64,000 nt of DNA from Pectinophora gossypiella (GCF_024362695.1 NC_065404.1:10890604-10954603), one strand, 5' to 3'; shown: positions 22,501-28,559, numbered from the stretch's first letter. Numbers and translations: made by a program. The notes: generated from the letters alone by a model not told the origin.

Positions 22501-23760
22501 ATGCCCCCAGAGGTTAAACGGCTACATGACGAAATTCCAGTCCAAGTTCAAACAATAGAAATGTTTAGCAAACATCTGTATTGTCTCATAACAAAAAGTA
22601 TCAATTGTTTAAAAGTAAAGATTTTGATGCTACCAAATTTTCTCATAACACTTACCTATTGGGATTGGCAGCAGACTCAGATGTTTAAAGGTTTCGATCA
22701 TTCTCCACAGCATTTTGCCTTTTAAGATTCCTTTTTTGAATATTACAATCGCTAACAGCCCATTTTCAATCTAACCCAAACCATTCGTTAATAGTAACCC
22801 TGACACCAGAGTTGATGGGGTCAGTCATTGACGTCACAACCCATACGAAGAACAAGATGTACATTTGCTCGTTGTCAGATGACTTCCGTGGTTCAGTGGT
22901 TGAGCGTTGGGCTCACGATCCGGGGGTCCCTGGTTCGAATCCCGGTGGGGACATATCCCAAAAATCACTTTGTGATCCCTAGTTTGGTTAGGACATTACA
23001 GACTGATCACCTGATCATCCAAAAAGTAAGATGATCCGTGCTTTGGAAGGCACGTTAAGCCGTTGGTCCAGGTTACTACTTACTGATGTAAGTAGTCGTT
23101 ACATGAGCCATATCACGGGCCTTTGGCGGCTCAATAATAACCCTGACACCAGGGTTGATGAGGTTGGTAATTTACCTCACAACTTGAATACTTCACAGGT
23201 AAATTGAAACTAGTTTCTGTTTAGTGTATTGATTACCTCACCTTCGTTACATTTCCGTGCACATTCTTCAGTAAATGCAGTCCAAATCTTCTTGCCCTCA
23301 GGTCCGTTAGATGGTTTCGTTTGCGTGAAGTTACACCAATGAATTGTTAAGTGGGTCAGTACTTTAGGCAATCTTCCAAATTATTTTAATAAGTACATAC
23401 TTACTTTTAGCGTTCGTTTTTCTTACCTTTGCTTTTTGTGGGTTCTTTCCTTTGTGCTCGTCCTTGTATTGTAGATTTTTATTTTTCACACAGTGTGGAT
23501 TCTTCCTGGTTTTATTTTTGAAGAAGTGTTTCATTTTGAATTTAGGTATTTCTTATTATTTATGGACTATGTTTGGTATTGGGTCTTTTAACACTAATAT
23601 AGTCGTTTGGAAAAAACGGGGTTTCACATGTCTTATTTACAACTTATGATAATATGTAATGTTTTCTTTGGTTATAGACAATTCCCTCCGAGGAGTGCCA
23701 GGCGAGGTCCGGAGGGCGGGAGACAAGAAAAGTCGGAGAACTACTTGGTACTGCGAGTGA
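1274..23760 (+). CDS. RhoGEF (DH-PH), puratrophin-1/PLEKHG4-like, 3' part, seven exons
   Basis: Spliced C-terminal part (392 residues) of a Dbl-family guanine-nucleotide exchange factor. In this family the DH domain loads GTP onto a Rho-type GTPase at the cell cortex and the PH domain supports membrane binding and exchange. Exons are 1274-1523, 3386-3472, 4662-4979, 5897-6037, 12354-12567, 21825-21911 and 23678-23760; every junction is phase-consistent. DH spans about residues 1-218 and includes VIENYIPEM, ELGDRLDLSSYLLEPVQR and IPRYKLFLDDL. PH spans about 219-336 and ends in a helix with the conserved Trp (NSWVEEITSLLW). From memory of the family, the wording IENYxPEM, RGxxxxIFxNxE, MYVxYSxN and ELGDxxDLxSYLL fits PLEKHG4/PLEKHG4B and fly Puratrophin-1-like better than Trio or DBS. 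The first exon here starts on the third base of a codon, so the N-terminus (spectrin/CRAL-TRIO-like in relatives) lies left of the window. An AATAAA at 24050 could serve the 3' end. Confidence 0.88.
2595..2692 (+). repeat. Direct repeat pair, about 31 bp
   Basis: AGAAGCCATATACCCTAGAA followed by AAYAAATGTTT occurs at 2595-2625 and again at 2662-2692, 67 bp apart. Confidence 0.75.
2850..3161 (-). mobile_element. tRNA-derived SINE, family F
   Basis: Read on the minus strand, the head carries a pol III A-box-like TAGCCCAGTTGG, then CCTCTCACTTTGAAGTCG and a B-box-like GGTTCCAATCC. The body has the landmark AAGGAAAACATCGTGAGGAA and ends CTAGGGAGATGATG. The tRNA-like fold is degenerate (position 33 is not T in the best anticodon arm), so this is not a working tRNA gene. 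Other copies are at 61562-61880, 62148-62450 and, in part, 54053-54188. Confidence 0.85.
3386..3472 (+). CDS. RhoGEF exon B: DH middle, ends at a GC donor
   Basis: Acceptor TTTACAG ends at 3385. There are 29 codons, EQRFNMYVMYSRNN to KQFFQ, in phase 0 at both ends. The next bases are GCAAGT, so the donor reads CAG|GCAAGT: a GC-AG intron with otherwise perfect consensus. Moving to the nearby GT at 3477-3478 would break the frame into the next exon. The family pattern EQFxMYVxYSxNK...FFxxKQxELG runs straight across this junction. Confidence 0.9.
4662..4979 (+). CDS. RhoGEF exon C: DH C-terminal half with acidic insert
   Basis: Acceptor TTTTGGTTCCAG ends at 4661 and donor GTAAGTG starts at 4980. 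It has 106 codons in phase 0. It starts EKQLELGDRLDLSSYLLEPV, followed by the DH conserved region 3 core QRIPRYKLFLDDLVK. An acidic Ser/Asp-rich stretch then follows (around 4791-4890: SDSRISKLSVDSDETGG, SSDNDETP) before the last DH helix (AKTMVECVLTAVDGIMALE). The acidic stretch looks like a disordered loop with possible casein-kinase-2-type sites. Confidence 0.93.
5226..5346 (+). mobile_element. SINE family E, 3' part only
   Basis: The segment GTGGTGGAGTATGCTCCATA, then GATTGATTGAGG.GAGGCCTGTG and GGGACGTATAAGGGCTGTT, matches the tail of the full copy at 26944-27285. Confidence 0.8.
5897..6037 (+). CDS. RhoGEF exon D: PH domain strands 1-4
   Basis: Acceptor GTTGTTCCAG ends at 5896 and donor GTAAGCA starts at 6038. 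It has 47 codons in phase 0 (PQLNLLNQGRLLRQNEFFAM ... RIFLFDKLVLITVVYKK). The pattern GxLLRQDEF ... RxxFLFDxLVL is the usual opening of a PH domain following a DH domain. Codon use is GC-rich, unlike the surroundings. Confidence 0.92.
6111..6415 (+). mobile_element. SINE family K with tRNA-like and 5S-rRNA-like head
   Basis: The head has an A-box-like TGGCGCAGCGG (6121-6131). It is followed by GAAGTTAAGCAAC (6157-6169) and AGGATGGGTGACC (6189-6201), which resemble the A and C boxes of the 5S rRNA internal promoter at nearly the natural spacing. The body contains GGCACGTTAAGCCGTTGGTC, shared with families D and E. The 3' end is GGCCCGTGCCCCAGCAGTGG, then GCTGATGATGATG. It lies in the intron after exon D, same strand as the gene. 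Confidence 0.85.
6665..6994 (-). mobile_element. tRNA-derived SINE, family D, full length
   Basis: Minus-strand head: GGCCTCCGTGGTCCAGTGGT (A box TGGTCCAGTGG) and B box GGTTCGAATCC. The body has CACTTTGTGATCCCTAGTTT, GGCACGTTAAGCCGTTGGTC, GGCCTTTGGCGGCTCAATAG and CTGACACCAGGGTTGATAAG, ending with CACACGATAGAAGAAG. This is the most complete member of the commonest family in the window (about 13 copies or fragments). Confidence 0.9.
6995..8143. other. Intron sequence, no gene seen
   Basis: AT-rich intron of the RhoGEF gene. The only repeat I can name is a half palindromic-MITE arm (family L, minus) at 7823-7868 with GTTACGATGTCACTAACACC. Open frames here have no recognisable motifs. Confidence 0.6.
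8144..8197 (+). repeat. RTE-like LINE 3' tail fragment (family H)
   Basis: CTCTGCTTACCCTATCGGGT then ATAAAGGCGTGATGCTATGT matches the end of the copies at 19817-19916 and 33669-33800. Confidence 0.55.
8676..8965. repeat. Dispersed repeat T
   Basis: TTCTTGTCATTTCTTC..CTCAGCCATAA.ACCT and ATGATAATTACGTTGAA.AAATGATT recur at 41392-41515. The first part (TCTTTCCGTGTTGATTTTAA then CTTTGCT) recurs inverted at 11928-11975. Probably a LINE 3' region. Confidence 0.6.
9505..9717. mobile_element. TIR element (MITE-like), copy 2
   Basis: The left arm AAGCACCTTTTTGAAGAATC (then ACATTCTGAGGTGATTTTC) pairs with the right arm, which ends GGTTATGTGGTTTTTCTATA then AGGTGACG. Ends and arms match the element at 501-929, but this copy lacks its central 230 bp. 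Confidence 0.6.
10193..10318 (-). mobile_element. Half of a palindromic MITE (family L)
   Basis: One arm of the foldback element: TTGCGACGGAAAATTCCACC, TGATATTAACTCAGAATCA and TATTCGTTACGATGTCACTA. Compare the complete palindrome at 13315-13522. Confidence 0.65.
10459..10570 (+). repeat. LINE 3' tail (family G)
   Basis: TTTCCTGGAGGAAATTGTTA and TTGTGTGCAATAAAGATTCG match the read-through of family G (see 19923-20110), whose end is ..GTGCAATAAAGTATATTTGATTTG. Confidence 0.55.
10936..11290. mobile_element. Palindromic MITE (family M), copy 1
   Basis: The arms are about 95 bp. The left reads CCCCAATTCCTGCAGACACC ... GTCATTTTCTTATCCACCG; the right, inverted, reads CTAATTCCTGTACATACCAT ... GTCATTTTCTTATCCGCCG. 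No coding capacity. A second copy is at 19334-19636. Confidence 0.8.
11641..11870 (+). mobile_element. SINE family D, 3'-truncated copy
   Basis: Head ACGGCCTATAAGGTCCAGTG with a B-box-like GATTCCAATCC, running to TACTTACTGATGTATTTAGG. The usual CCTTTGGCGGCTC part is missing. A repeat-T remnant follows at 11928-11975. Confidence 0.8.
11992..12319 (+). mobile_element. SINE family D, ends at the exon E acceptor region
   Basis: Nearly full length, from ACGGCCTCTGTGGTTCAGTG to CACACAGTAGAAGAAAAAGA. Only about 34 bp separate its end from the first base of exon E, so the branch point of that exon lies in or right beside the SINE end. Confidence 0.85.
12354..12567 (+). CDS. RhoGEF exon E: PH domain second half
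   Basis: Acceptor TTAATTTCCAG ends at 12353 and donor GTAAGAT starts at 12568. It has 71 codons plus one base (QLTVEFFIYKDHIPVDDLGI ... NSWVEEITSLLWEQAMQKK). The FTIWYKKR segment and the C-terminal PH helix with its invariant Trp are present. Its length (214 bp) is not a multiple of three, so loss or skipping would shift the frame. A SINE ends about 34 bp upstream of the exon and another begins about 70 bp downstream. Confidence 0.93.
12638..12900 (+). mobile_element. SINE family D, just after exon E
   Basis: ACGACCTTCATGGTCCAGTG and a B-box-like GGTTTGATTCC, running to GGCCTTTGGCGGCTCGATGG; the tail is missing. It starts 70 bp after the exon E donor, in the same orientation as the copy upstream of the exon. 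Confidence 0.85.
13315..13522. mobile_element. Palindromic MITE (family L), complete foldback
   Basis: The ends CAGGGTGTTAGTGACATCGT and, inverted, CAGGGTGTTACTAACATCGT are terminal inverted repeats extending through almost the whole 208 bp (GATTCTGAGT..ATATCAAGTGGAATTT against the opposite arm). Only a short unpaired centre remains. Confidence 0.85.
13628..13797 (-). mobile_element. SINE family D, 3' half
   Basis: CTTCTTCTATCGGTATGGAT, ATTGAGCCGCCAAAGGCCCC and ACTTACATCAGTAAGCAGTA. It stops inside the GGCACGTTAAGC block, so the pol III head is absent. Confidence 0.8.
14225..14272 (+). repeat. Short repeat with TATG tail
   Basis: AACTCTGCCCTACCCGTTAA ... GAGTTTATGTATGTAT resembles 56733-56797 (GGCTCTGCCCACTCCATTAA ... 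GCGTTTATGTATGTATG). Confidence 0.5.
14717..14800 (+). repeat. LINE 3' tail fragment (family G)
   Basis: GGTTGCCTGGAAAAGATTGT then TACTTGGCAATAAAGTCGCC matches the reverse complement of 20000-20050. Confidence 0.6.
15119..15190 (-). mobile_element. SINE family D, 3' end only
   Basis: TTCTCTCGTGTGGGTTGTGA then CCAACCTCATCAACC..TGTGTCAGGGTTACCATTGA. It lies inverted to the D fragment about 60 bp downstream. Confidence 0.75.
15246..15546 (+). mobile_element. Composite repeat: SINE D tail joined to inverted SINE F tail
   Basis: The D part runs from TTAAGCCGTTGGTCCCGGTT to ACCCATACGATAGAAGAA. An inverted F tail follows (ATCTCCCTAGTTATCTCGTT, GCGACTGCCTGTTTGGCTTT), then GTCCATGTTTGGATGGACAG and AATAGTAACTTTATT. 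The same chain appears inverted at 46388-46672, so it behaves as one unit. Confidence 0.75.
15728..15903 (+). mobile_element. Retroelement B2 fragment
   Basis: AGGAGTCCTAGTACGGCTTT, GGAAGGCAAGAGGGAAACCA and the 3' end CACCGACAAGAGCGTGGCTC then TTAAATTAGTGATGAT. The 3' end is shared with the LINE tail at 24809-24883. No coding frame or pol III box seen. Confidence 0.75.
15904..17640. other. Intron sequence, GC-rich island, no gene seen
   Basis: Intron between exons E and F. A CpG-rich block at about 16785-16925 (GGCGTGACGCGCGGGGTCGA) stands out from the AT-rich surroundings. The 166-codon minus-strand frame crossing it has no motif and no splice context I can support. Confidence 0.5.
17641..17840 (-). 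mobile_element. Retroelement B2 fragment, inverted
   Basis: CATCACTAATTTAAGAGCCA, CAGTGGTTTCCCTCTTGCCT and GCCGTACTAGGACTCTTGGC are the reverse complement of 15728-15903. Confidence 0.75.
17925..18085 (+). repeat. Dispersed repeat O, 3' part
   Basis: TTTCTGTTAGACCAACGTGA ... GCCCGGTTGAGAAGCAAACC matches the blocks at 34298-34460. Confidence 0.5.
18086..19333. other. Intron sequence, nothing recognisable
   Basis: AT-rich; no coding motif, repeat family or structure identified. Confidence 0.5.
19334..19636. mobile_element. Palindromic MITE (family M), copy 2
   Basis: GCTAATTCCTGTAAATACCA ... GTCATTTTCTTATCCACCG faces CGGATATGAAAATGACGGAT ... TTTGCAGGAATCGGGGC. Same arms as 10936-11290. Confidence 0.8.
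19817..19916 (+). repeat. RTE-like LINE 3' tail (family H)
   Basis: TGGAGGAAGCAAGAGAAGTG, AAATGGAATTATATAGTCTC and a (TATG)n tail. In the longer copy at 33669-34143 the same segment continues from a reverse-transcriptase frame (ECGGSKRSVSG). Confidence 0.75.
19923..20110 (-). mobile_element. LINE 3' tail with (TTTGA)n end (family G)
   Basis: Four ATCAA units mark the 3' terminus. Then come TATACTTTATTGCACACAAC (an inverted polyadenylation-type AATAAAGTA) and CTTCCAGGCAACCAGTGGAT. The A-rich 20110-20210 follows. Related tails: 10459, 14717, 55328 (inverted) and 63660-63705. Confidence 0.7.
20262..20382 (-). repeat. RTE-like LINE 3' tail (family H), inverted
   Basis: TACATACATAAACTCACGCA, GGGGTAAGCAGAGACTATGG and CTCTTGCTGCCTCCACATTT; inverted relative to 19817-19916, so the pair brackets the family G element. 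Confidence 0.75.
20680..20752 (-). mobile_element. SINE family D, degraded 3' fragment
   Basis: TTGTGGGTTGTGAGGTGGAT then ATCCTGGTGTCAAGGTTATT and GCCGGCAAAGGCCCC. Confidence 0.65.
21156..21573 (+). pseudogene. RTE-like LINE reverse-transcriptase C-terminus (family J)
   Basis: A 5'-truncated non-LTR retrotransposon whose 133-codon frame is the conserved tail of lepidopteran endonuclease-reverse transcriptases: QRAMERAMLGISLLDRIRNE, RTKVTDIARRIAKLKWQWAG, HIATRTDGRWG and GRPATRWTDDLVKVAGSRW. It ends in two stops and a short TGATGATGA microsatellite at 21554-21564. It is in the gene's orientation inside intron E-F. There is no endonuclease or catalytic RT core, so it cannot move by itself. The frame is intact over its length, suggesting a fairly recent insertion. 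Confidence 0.88.
21825..21911 (+). CDS. RhoGEF exon F: linker after PH domain
   Basis: Acceptor TTCTTATTTCAG ends at 21824 and donor GTAAGTA starts at 21912. The split codon G|AA gives Glu, then LLLQERKKRISMVSMNSQES ... DDK and one leftover base. PLEKHG4-type proteins have a comparable charged helix and a MVSMG-like motif just after the PH domain. If the following intron were retained, the frame would stop within three codons. Confidence 0.85.
22169..22290. repeat. Short TIR repeat (family N), copy 1
   Basis: TACCATGTCACATTAACTTT and AATAAGTTAGTGCGACAG are imperfect inverted repeats. The same block, with the trailing GCTCATGACTGTAC, is at 52214-52352. Confidence 0.65.
22790..22855 (+). mobile_element. 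SINE family D, 3' end fragment
   Basis: AATAGTAACCCTGACACCAG then CACAACCCATACGAAGAA. It precedes a separate full copy at 22880. Confidence 0.7.
22880..23185 (+). mobile_element. tRNA-derived SINE, family D, near full length
   Basis: CTTCCGTGGTTCAGTGGTTG and B box GGTTCGAATCC, running to TTTACCTCACAACTTGAATA. It lies in the last intron, about 500 bp before exon G. Confidence 0.85.
23678..23760 (+). CDS. RhoGEF exon G: probable last coding exon
   Basis: Acceptor CTTTGGTTATAG ends at 23677. The leftover T plus AC gives Tyr, then NSLRGVPGEVRRAGDKKSRR, TTWYCE and TGA at 23758-23760. Support comes from the phase match and from GC-rich arginine/glycine codons inside AT-rich sequence. It is the least certain exon because this tail has no family motif I recognise and the acceptor tract is short. 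Untranslated sequence follows, with AATAAA at 24050-24055 and again near 24268. Confidence 0.5.
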
Positions 23761-24338
23761 AGTTTCCTACTTACCCTATCCACTCGGAAGTATTACTAAA
23801 TACATAATAAGATACATGCTAAAATAACTTCATGTAGCGTTTATGTTAACGAATTGTACAGGTATTCGTAATTAAGATGCGAACGTGAGATGTGACGCAT
23901 TTCCAAAGATATTTTACGTGTCGGAACGATATTAACTATTTTAAATTTCAAAGAAAGTATTGCCAAACAAATAGTATTCTTATCATTCTAAACTTTAGGA
24001 TTTGTATCCAATGTATAGAGACGCCGAGCGAAACTCCAATAAGGCTATAAATAAAATACAGCTGAAATATCGCAATAGAAATTTTACGATATTTTTGAGG
24101 AATGTGATAAAATGCTATTTGAATACTATGTTATTTTATTATTGCAATATCAGTCATTATTTTATGAAATGTATATTATAAAAGGAAGCTTTTGTAAATA
24201 AGTATTATTGTATCAATAAGAGACGAGTGCTCGCTGTAGACTAAACCATGTAAATAACCGTCATTGAAATAAATCATGAATATTATATACTTATATTTAT
24301 ATCGTTTGTATATTATTATTCATGTACCATTTATTACA

Positions 24339-24438
24339 AGCTACAAAGCAACAGAGGAAGGGGAAGACCAAGAAGAGCTTACATTGAACAGTTTAAAGAG
24401 AAGGCGAACGTCGTGTCTTATAAGGAAGTGAAACAATA
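24339..24438 (+). pseudogene. LINE reverse-transcriptase C-terminal fragment (B1), 5' piece
   Basis: The frame reads RGRGRPRRAYIEQFKEKANV then VSYKEVKQ, a typical C-terminal end of lepidopteran endonuclease-reverse transcriptases. It is cut by the TIR element that starts at 24439 and resumes at about 24809 (LALDRQEWRMLHRQERGS, then stop). Confidence 0.8.
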
Positions 24439-24808
24439 AGGGACTTTCCAATCGGCGTTCCCTAAAACACGATAGATGGCGTTGTTAAGTTTTTTCTTCG
24501 TTTAAACTTCTAATTTCATGGATAACAGGCATATGCATCTTTTATTTTTGTTTTTGGGTATTATGATGACCCTTTTTATTACAGCTATCCTGCTCAAAAT
24601 AAAGAGAAGCAATATATGTAGCAACATCATTCTATACATAATGTGACCCAAATATCAAGCGACAATTAGTTTTATATTATGCTTCTGCCATTACATTACA
24701 TTTTTGAATAATTATGTACCCCAGCAATGAGAAAATAGGTAATTATTACGTTAAAAGTGAACAGCGCCATCTATCGTGTGTTTGGGGAACGTCGATTGGA
24801 AAATCCCT
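24439..24808. mobile_element. TIR transposon/MITE (family C), complete, about 370 bp
   Basis: Terminal inverted repeats of about 50 bp: AGGGACTTTCCAATCGGCGT at the left and, inverted, AGGGATTTTCCAATCGACGT at the right, both running on to ACACGATAGATGGCG. No coding frame. It interrupts the LINE B1 frame between Gln and Leu codons, with a possible short CAWT-type duplication. Partial relatives: 28560-28757 and 60403-60598. Confidence 0.85.
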
Positions 24809-24883
24809 CATTGGCCTTAGATAGACAAGAATGGAGAATGTTACACCGACAAGAGCGTGGCTCTTAAATTAGTGATGACCATT
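24809..24883 (+). pseudogene. LINE B1 fragment, 3' piece
   Basis: Continues the frame broken at 24438: LALDRQEWRMLHRQERGS and stop, then the 3' end TTAAATTAGTGATGA. Confidence 0.8.
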
Positions 24884-25391
24884 TAATATGGCACCCCCTC
24901 ATGTTATATACCTTTCGGTGTATAATTAATGATCTAATGATCAGTGAACGTTAGTACGTAATATATTTCCGGTTACCGACCTTAAAAGGTACATAACTAA
25001 ATATAGTTTTACCTATGACATTTTGAAGTTATTTTTGTGATATGATTTTCGACTTCTATAAAAGTATTTACGATTTAAAAAAGAAAAAAAATATCTCCTT
25101 CTAAAGACGGATAAATCTCAGTTTCCGCTACCCCCGATGATAGATCGATTTTCAAAAGTCAGATTAATTATTAGTTGTTTAAATAGTTTTTTTAATAAAA
25201 ATACTGCTAAAAGGAAAGTCAATACTTTTTGCTCTTAACCTTTACCGCTGATTCGCGGATATGATGGCAACATTCAATCCTCAAAGGTTAATCGTTCCCT
25301 TCAAGGGCTTCTTGCTCGGTATAGATTCAAAGAATGTGTACTAAAACAGTTTATTGAAACTTTAAGGGATAGGTATTATTTCTTTCAATGA
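24884..25391. other. Intergenic, nothing recognisable
   Basis: AT-rich; no frame, repeat or structure identified. Confidence 0.5.
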
Positions 25392-25690
25392 ACAGCCTCT
25401 GCGATTTAGTGGTTAGAGCGTTAGGCTCACGATCTGGAGGTACGGGTTCGATTCCCGATGGGGACATTGTCGAAATCACTTTGTAAGACTGTCCTTTCTT
25501 TGGTAAGGACTTTTCAGGCGTGAATCACTTAATTGTCTGAAAAATAAGATGATTTCTTGCATTGGAGGGCACGTTAAGCCGTTGGTCCCGGCTATTAGCC
25601 GTAAAAACGCGTTCACCAACCCGCAGTGGTACAGCGTGGTGGAGTTGATTGAGGGGAGGCCTGTGCCTGGCAGTGGGACGCATATAGCCT
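25392..25690 (+). mobile_element. tRNA-derived SINE, family E
   Basis: CAGCCTCTGCGATTTAGTGG (A box), B box GGTTCGATTCC, GGCACGTTAAGCCGTTGGTC, and tail GGGGAGGCCTGTGCCTGGCA. Part of the tail (TATGCTCCATACC) is deleted. Confidence 0.85.
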
Positions 25691-26943
25691 GTTTAATTTT
25701 ATATTTTCTTTCAATATATAATATTTAAGGAATTTATCTCGAAGGAAAAAATGCAAACAATTATAAGTTACTAACGTAAATTATTAATAAAAGCAATATT
25801 AAAAACGAGTTATTATAATTTCAAATTACCTTGCCAAACAATCATAATATTTCCCGAAGTGATCCAGGTTATATTTAACTTTAATTTTGTATTTATACAG
25901 CAAAAAATCCTTTACATATGCTCCAACGTAATAAGTTCAGGTAGGTACGGTATTTTAAATAAATCGAAACTGGAATAGTTGGAGAATCGTTCGGGAAAGT
26001 TGGGAGCTGAGACAATCGGGATAGTGGGCGGGACGGCTGCAGGCAAACGATGATGCGCCAGTGCATTTGCCGTTTGTATAGGATTCCTTTCACCTGTCTG
26101 AACCGTTCTGGGACAATTTTGTCTTATTTCTCAACTGTATACGAAAATATTATGTCGCTGTTCCTGATGCGTGTTCAGTTTTCTTCACGGAACGATTTGT
26201 TTCGATTTGACATTTTCGACGCAATTTCGATCATGAAATAAAAATTGATTTTGTAAATGGGTTTTTTTTAGTCTTCATCTATATAATATGCAATTAGATA
26301 TCTCAGTTTTTTAATAAGTAGAATATCCATTAGATCGAAGATTAATAATATCGAGTGAATACGAAAAGAAATAACATCCACAAATTAAAAGTTATTTTTA
26401 AAGAAGAGAAATGGATAATCACTTCGCTTTCATCTTCGGTTTTTAATTAAACACGGGGTCGAAAGAAATAGTGAACTGAAAACTCCTTAGCAGTAAATTA
26501 TCTTGATCTACTTTACTCAGATTCAACGATTAAGTTAAAAACTAAAGCAGTGAAAAGTTTCCTTGAAATCCGCAATGCGAAAAATTATTACTATGGCGGG
26601 GTCGGCCGGATTATTCGACCTGGGCTGAAATTTTATTACCTTCGCGTTTTCGAACAATGCATTAATAGTGTATCAGCCTTACAGCCTTGTTGCCTGCTGC
26701 CTTCTTTACGGGCATGAAACACGGCGTGGAATACAATTAAACTTTTTAATATTTTAACACTGGCAAATTACGTTTCCGACGAAGAAGTCGGCATTATTAA
26801 ACGCAAAACGAGATTGTTGTACTGCATCGTGTTTTATTTAGTCGGGAGTTTGGGAGCAATGAGGGAAAGTTTATGTTTAATTTGATCTTAGCGTCAATAA
26901 AAGTGCGAGTTATATAAGTCTACGTTTGTAATATTTTGAAAGT

Positions 26944-27285
26944 ACATAACATAAACAGCCTGTATAGTTGTATACGTCCCACTGCTGAGTACAGGCCTCC
27001 CTTCAATCAACCGGAAAGGGTATGGAGCATACTCCACCACGCTGTACCAATGCGGGTTGGTGGAGGTGTTCTTACGGCTAATAGACGGGACGAACGGCTT
27101 AACGTGCCTTCCGAAGCACGGAATTATTTTACTTTTTCGGACAATCAAGTAATTCAAGCCTGAAAAGAACTTACCAAACAAAGGACAGTCTCACGAAGTG
27201 ATTTCGACTATGTCGAAATCGGGAATCTAACCCGGACCTCCAGATCGTGAGCCTAACGCTCTAACCACTAGTCCACGGAGGCTGT
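26944..27285 (-). mobile_element. tRNA-derived SINE, family E, full length
   Basis: On the minus strand: GCCTCCGTGGACTAGTGGTT, CACTTCGTGAGACTGTCCTT, GGCACGTTAAGCCGTTCGTC, GTGGTGGAGTATGCTCCATA and GCAGTGGGACGTATACAACT. Inverted relative to the copy at 25392. Minus- and plus-strand open frames across it are incidental. Confidence 0.88.
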
Positions 27286-27787
27286 GTGTGTATTTTGAAA
27301 GTAAGTAAATAAAAAAAAGAAAAGAAGTATCATGAATCTAGCATGGAACTACACCTTTCATATTTATACTGCAACCTTTGAAAGTTGTATTGTAACTTTG
27401 GCAGTATGAAACAGAGTTCTGAAACTTTCTACACTTTTCGAACTATAAAAAAGTAAGTAAGTATATAGTCGGAGAGAAGAGAGGAACAAAGAACTAAGTG
27501 CAATGCAAACACGTGAAATTCTCCCTAAAAGCCCATTCAAATTTCATTGCCTGTATATTCCCTCTTCTCGTGAATTATTCAATTAGACCTTCGTACGGAG
27601 CCGGCGATGTAATTTGAAAAACTGTACAAGAGAGAAGAGTGAGATGCGCATTTTCGAAATACAAAAATGAAATGACATTCACGTGGCTTTTGGAGTAAAT
27701 GGAGAAAAAGTGAAGTGAGTGTGGTTTTGTGTGTCACCAGTTATTTCTTAAATGGTAAGCGCCAGTTCGTCCCCGGTACCGGACTTC

Positions 27788-27833
27788 ATTTTTTTTTACG
27801 TGACTTATTGTAGATTTGCCGCAGATGGCATTA
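27788..27833 (-). mobile_element. Jockey-type LINE A 3' end, first half of a split copy
   Basis: Poly(T) then ACGTGACTTATTGTAGATTT and GCCGCAGATGGCATTAA. The sequence that should follow (CTACTTGGCCGG) is found only after 28371. Confidence 0.85.
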
Positions 27834-28371
27834 ATACGCGAAGGAAGGACTTACAACAAAAAAATAATCCACGATTGAATGTTGTCCGACATAGTGCTCA
27901 CTACCAGGGAGTTAAACTATATAATAAACTGCCAATGGGCCTAAAAACGATTACGAAGTTCAATGAATTTAAGACCAAGTTGAGATGCCTTTTGCTTAAT
28001 AAGCGCTATTATACCATTGATGAATATTTGAATGATAAATAAACGATGCATGCGATTTGCGTCTTCTTGTTATAACTTTTAAATTATCGGCACTTTTAGT
28101 CGCTTACTTTTCGTATTTTCTTGTAGTTTTTAATCAGTGCTGTTGATATCATGTAGCCATAATGAAATTAGGTAATAATTTTTGTCATTAATTTTATTCA
28201 CATAGTACGCTTTTGTGACTTTATTAACTTTATTTGATTGCTTTTATTATTATTTACTGTTCTCGTTCATATTATTTTATTACGGATATATTGTTATTAT
28301 TTTTTTTGTATAGTTTTCGACACAATGTAAAAATTGTTCAGAAATAAATAAACTTGAAACTTGAAACTACT
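27834..28371 (+). pseudogene. Non-LTR retrotransposon tail inserted in LINE A
   Basis: The frame reads NTRRKDLQQKNNPRLNVVRH, HYQGVKLYNKLPMGLKTITK, FNEFKTKLRCLLLNKRYYTI and DEYLNDK, then stop at 28042. This is the common C-terminal tail of CR1/Jockey-like RNA-directed DNA polymerases (IKIYNKLP..FK..L...L....YYS..E(Y/F)L). A 330-bp 3' UTR follows, ending in AATAAATAAAC and CTTGAAACTTGAAA. No catalytic domain is left. Confidence 0.85.
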
Positions 28372-28451
28372 TGGCCGGAAAAATGGGGAGCGCTGAAGGC
28401 TCTCACTCGGTACAACGTTTAAGATAACAGGCCTGAGGGTGCCCAGTTGGT
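28372..28451 (-). mobile_element. LINE A 3' UTR, second half of the split copy
   Basis: CTACTTGGCCGGAAAAATGG, GGCTCTCACTCGGTACAACG and CAGGCCTGAGGGTGCCCAGT, contiguous with 27788-27833 in the unbroken copies (40761, 34958). Confidence 0.85.
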
Positions 28452-28559
28452 ACCGGTTGGGTTATTATTACTATCTAAGAGCACAATTTTCCTAGTTGTT
28501 TCGATCATTATAGTCGGCTATTTGGCACACCCTTAGTTGGTCAAACAGGAAGGAATAAA

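Noticed and set aside
22885..22955. Possible tRNA gene with strong B box GGTTCGAATCC
   Set aside because: It is the head of a family D SINE; the body and tail follow without a terminator.
23667..23680. String TCTTTGGTTATAG resembling the start of miR-9
   Set aside because: Match is limited to about 11 bases, there is no hairpin, and the site is explained by the splice acceptor of exon G.
26936..27181. Overlapping open frames on both strands
   Set aside because: Entirely inside a full-length SINE E; non-coding.
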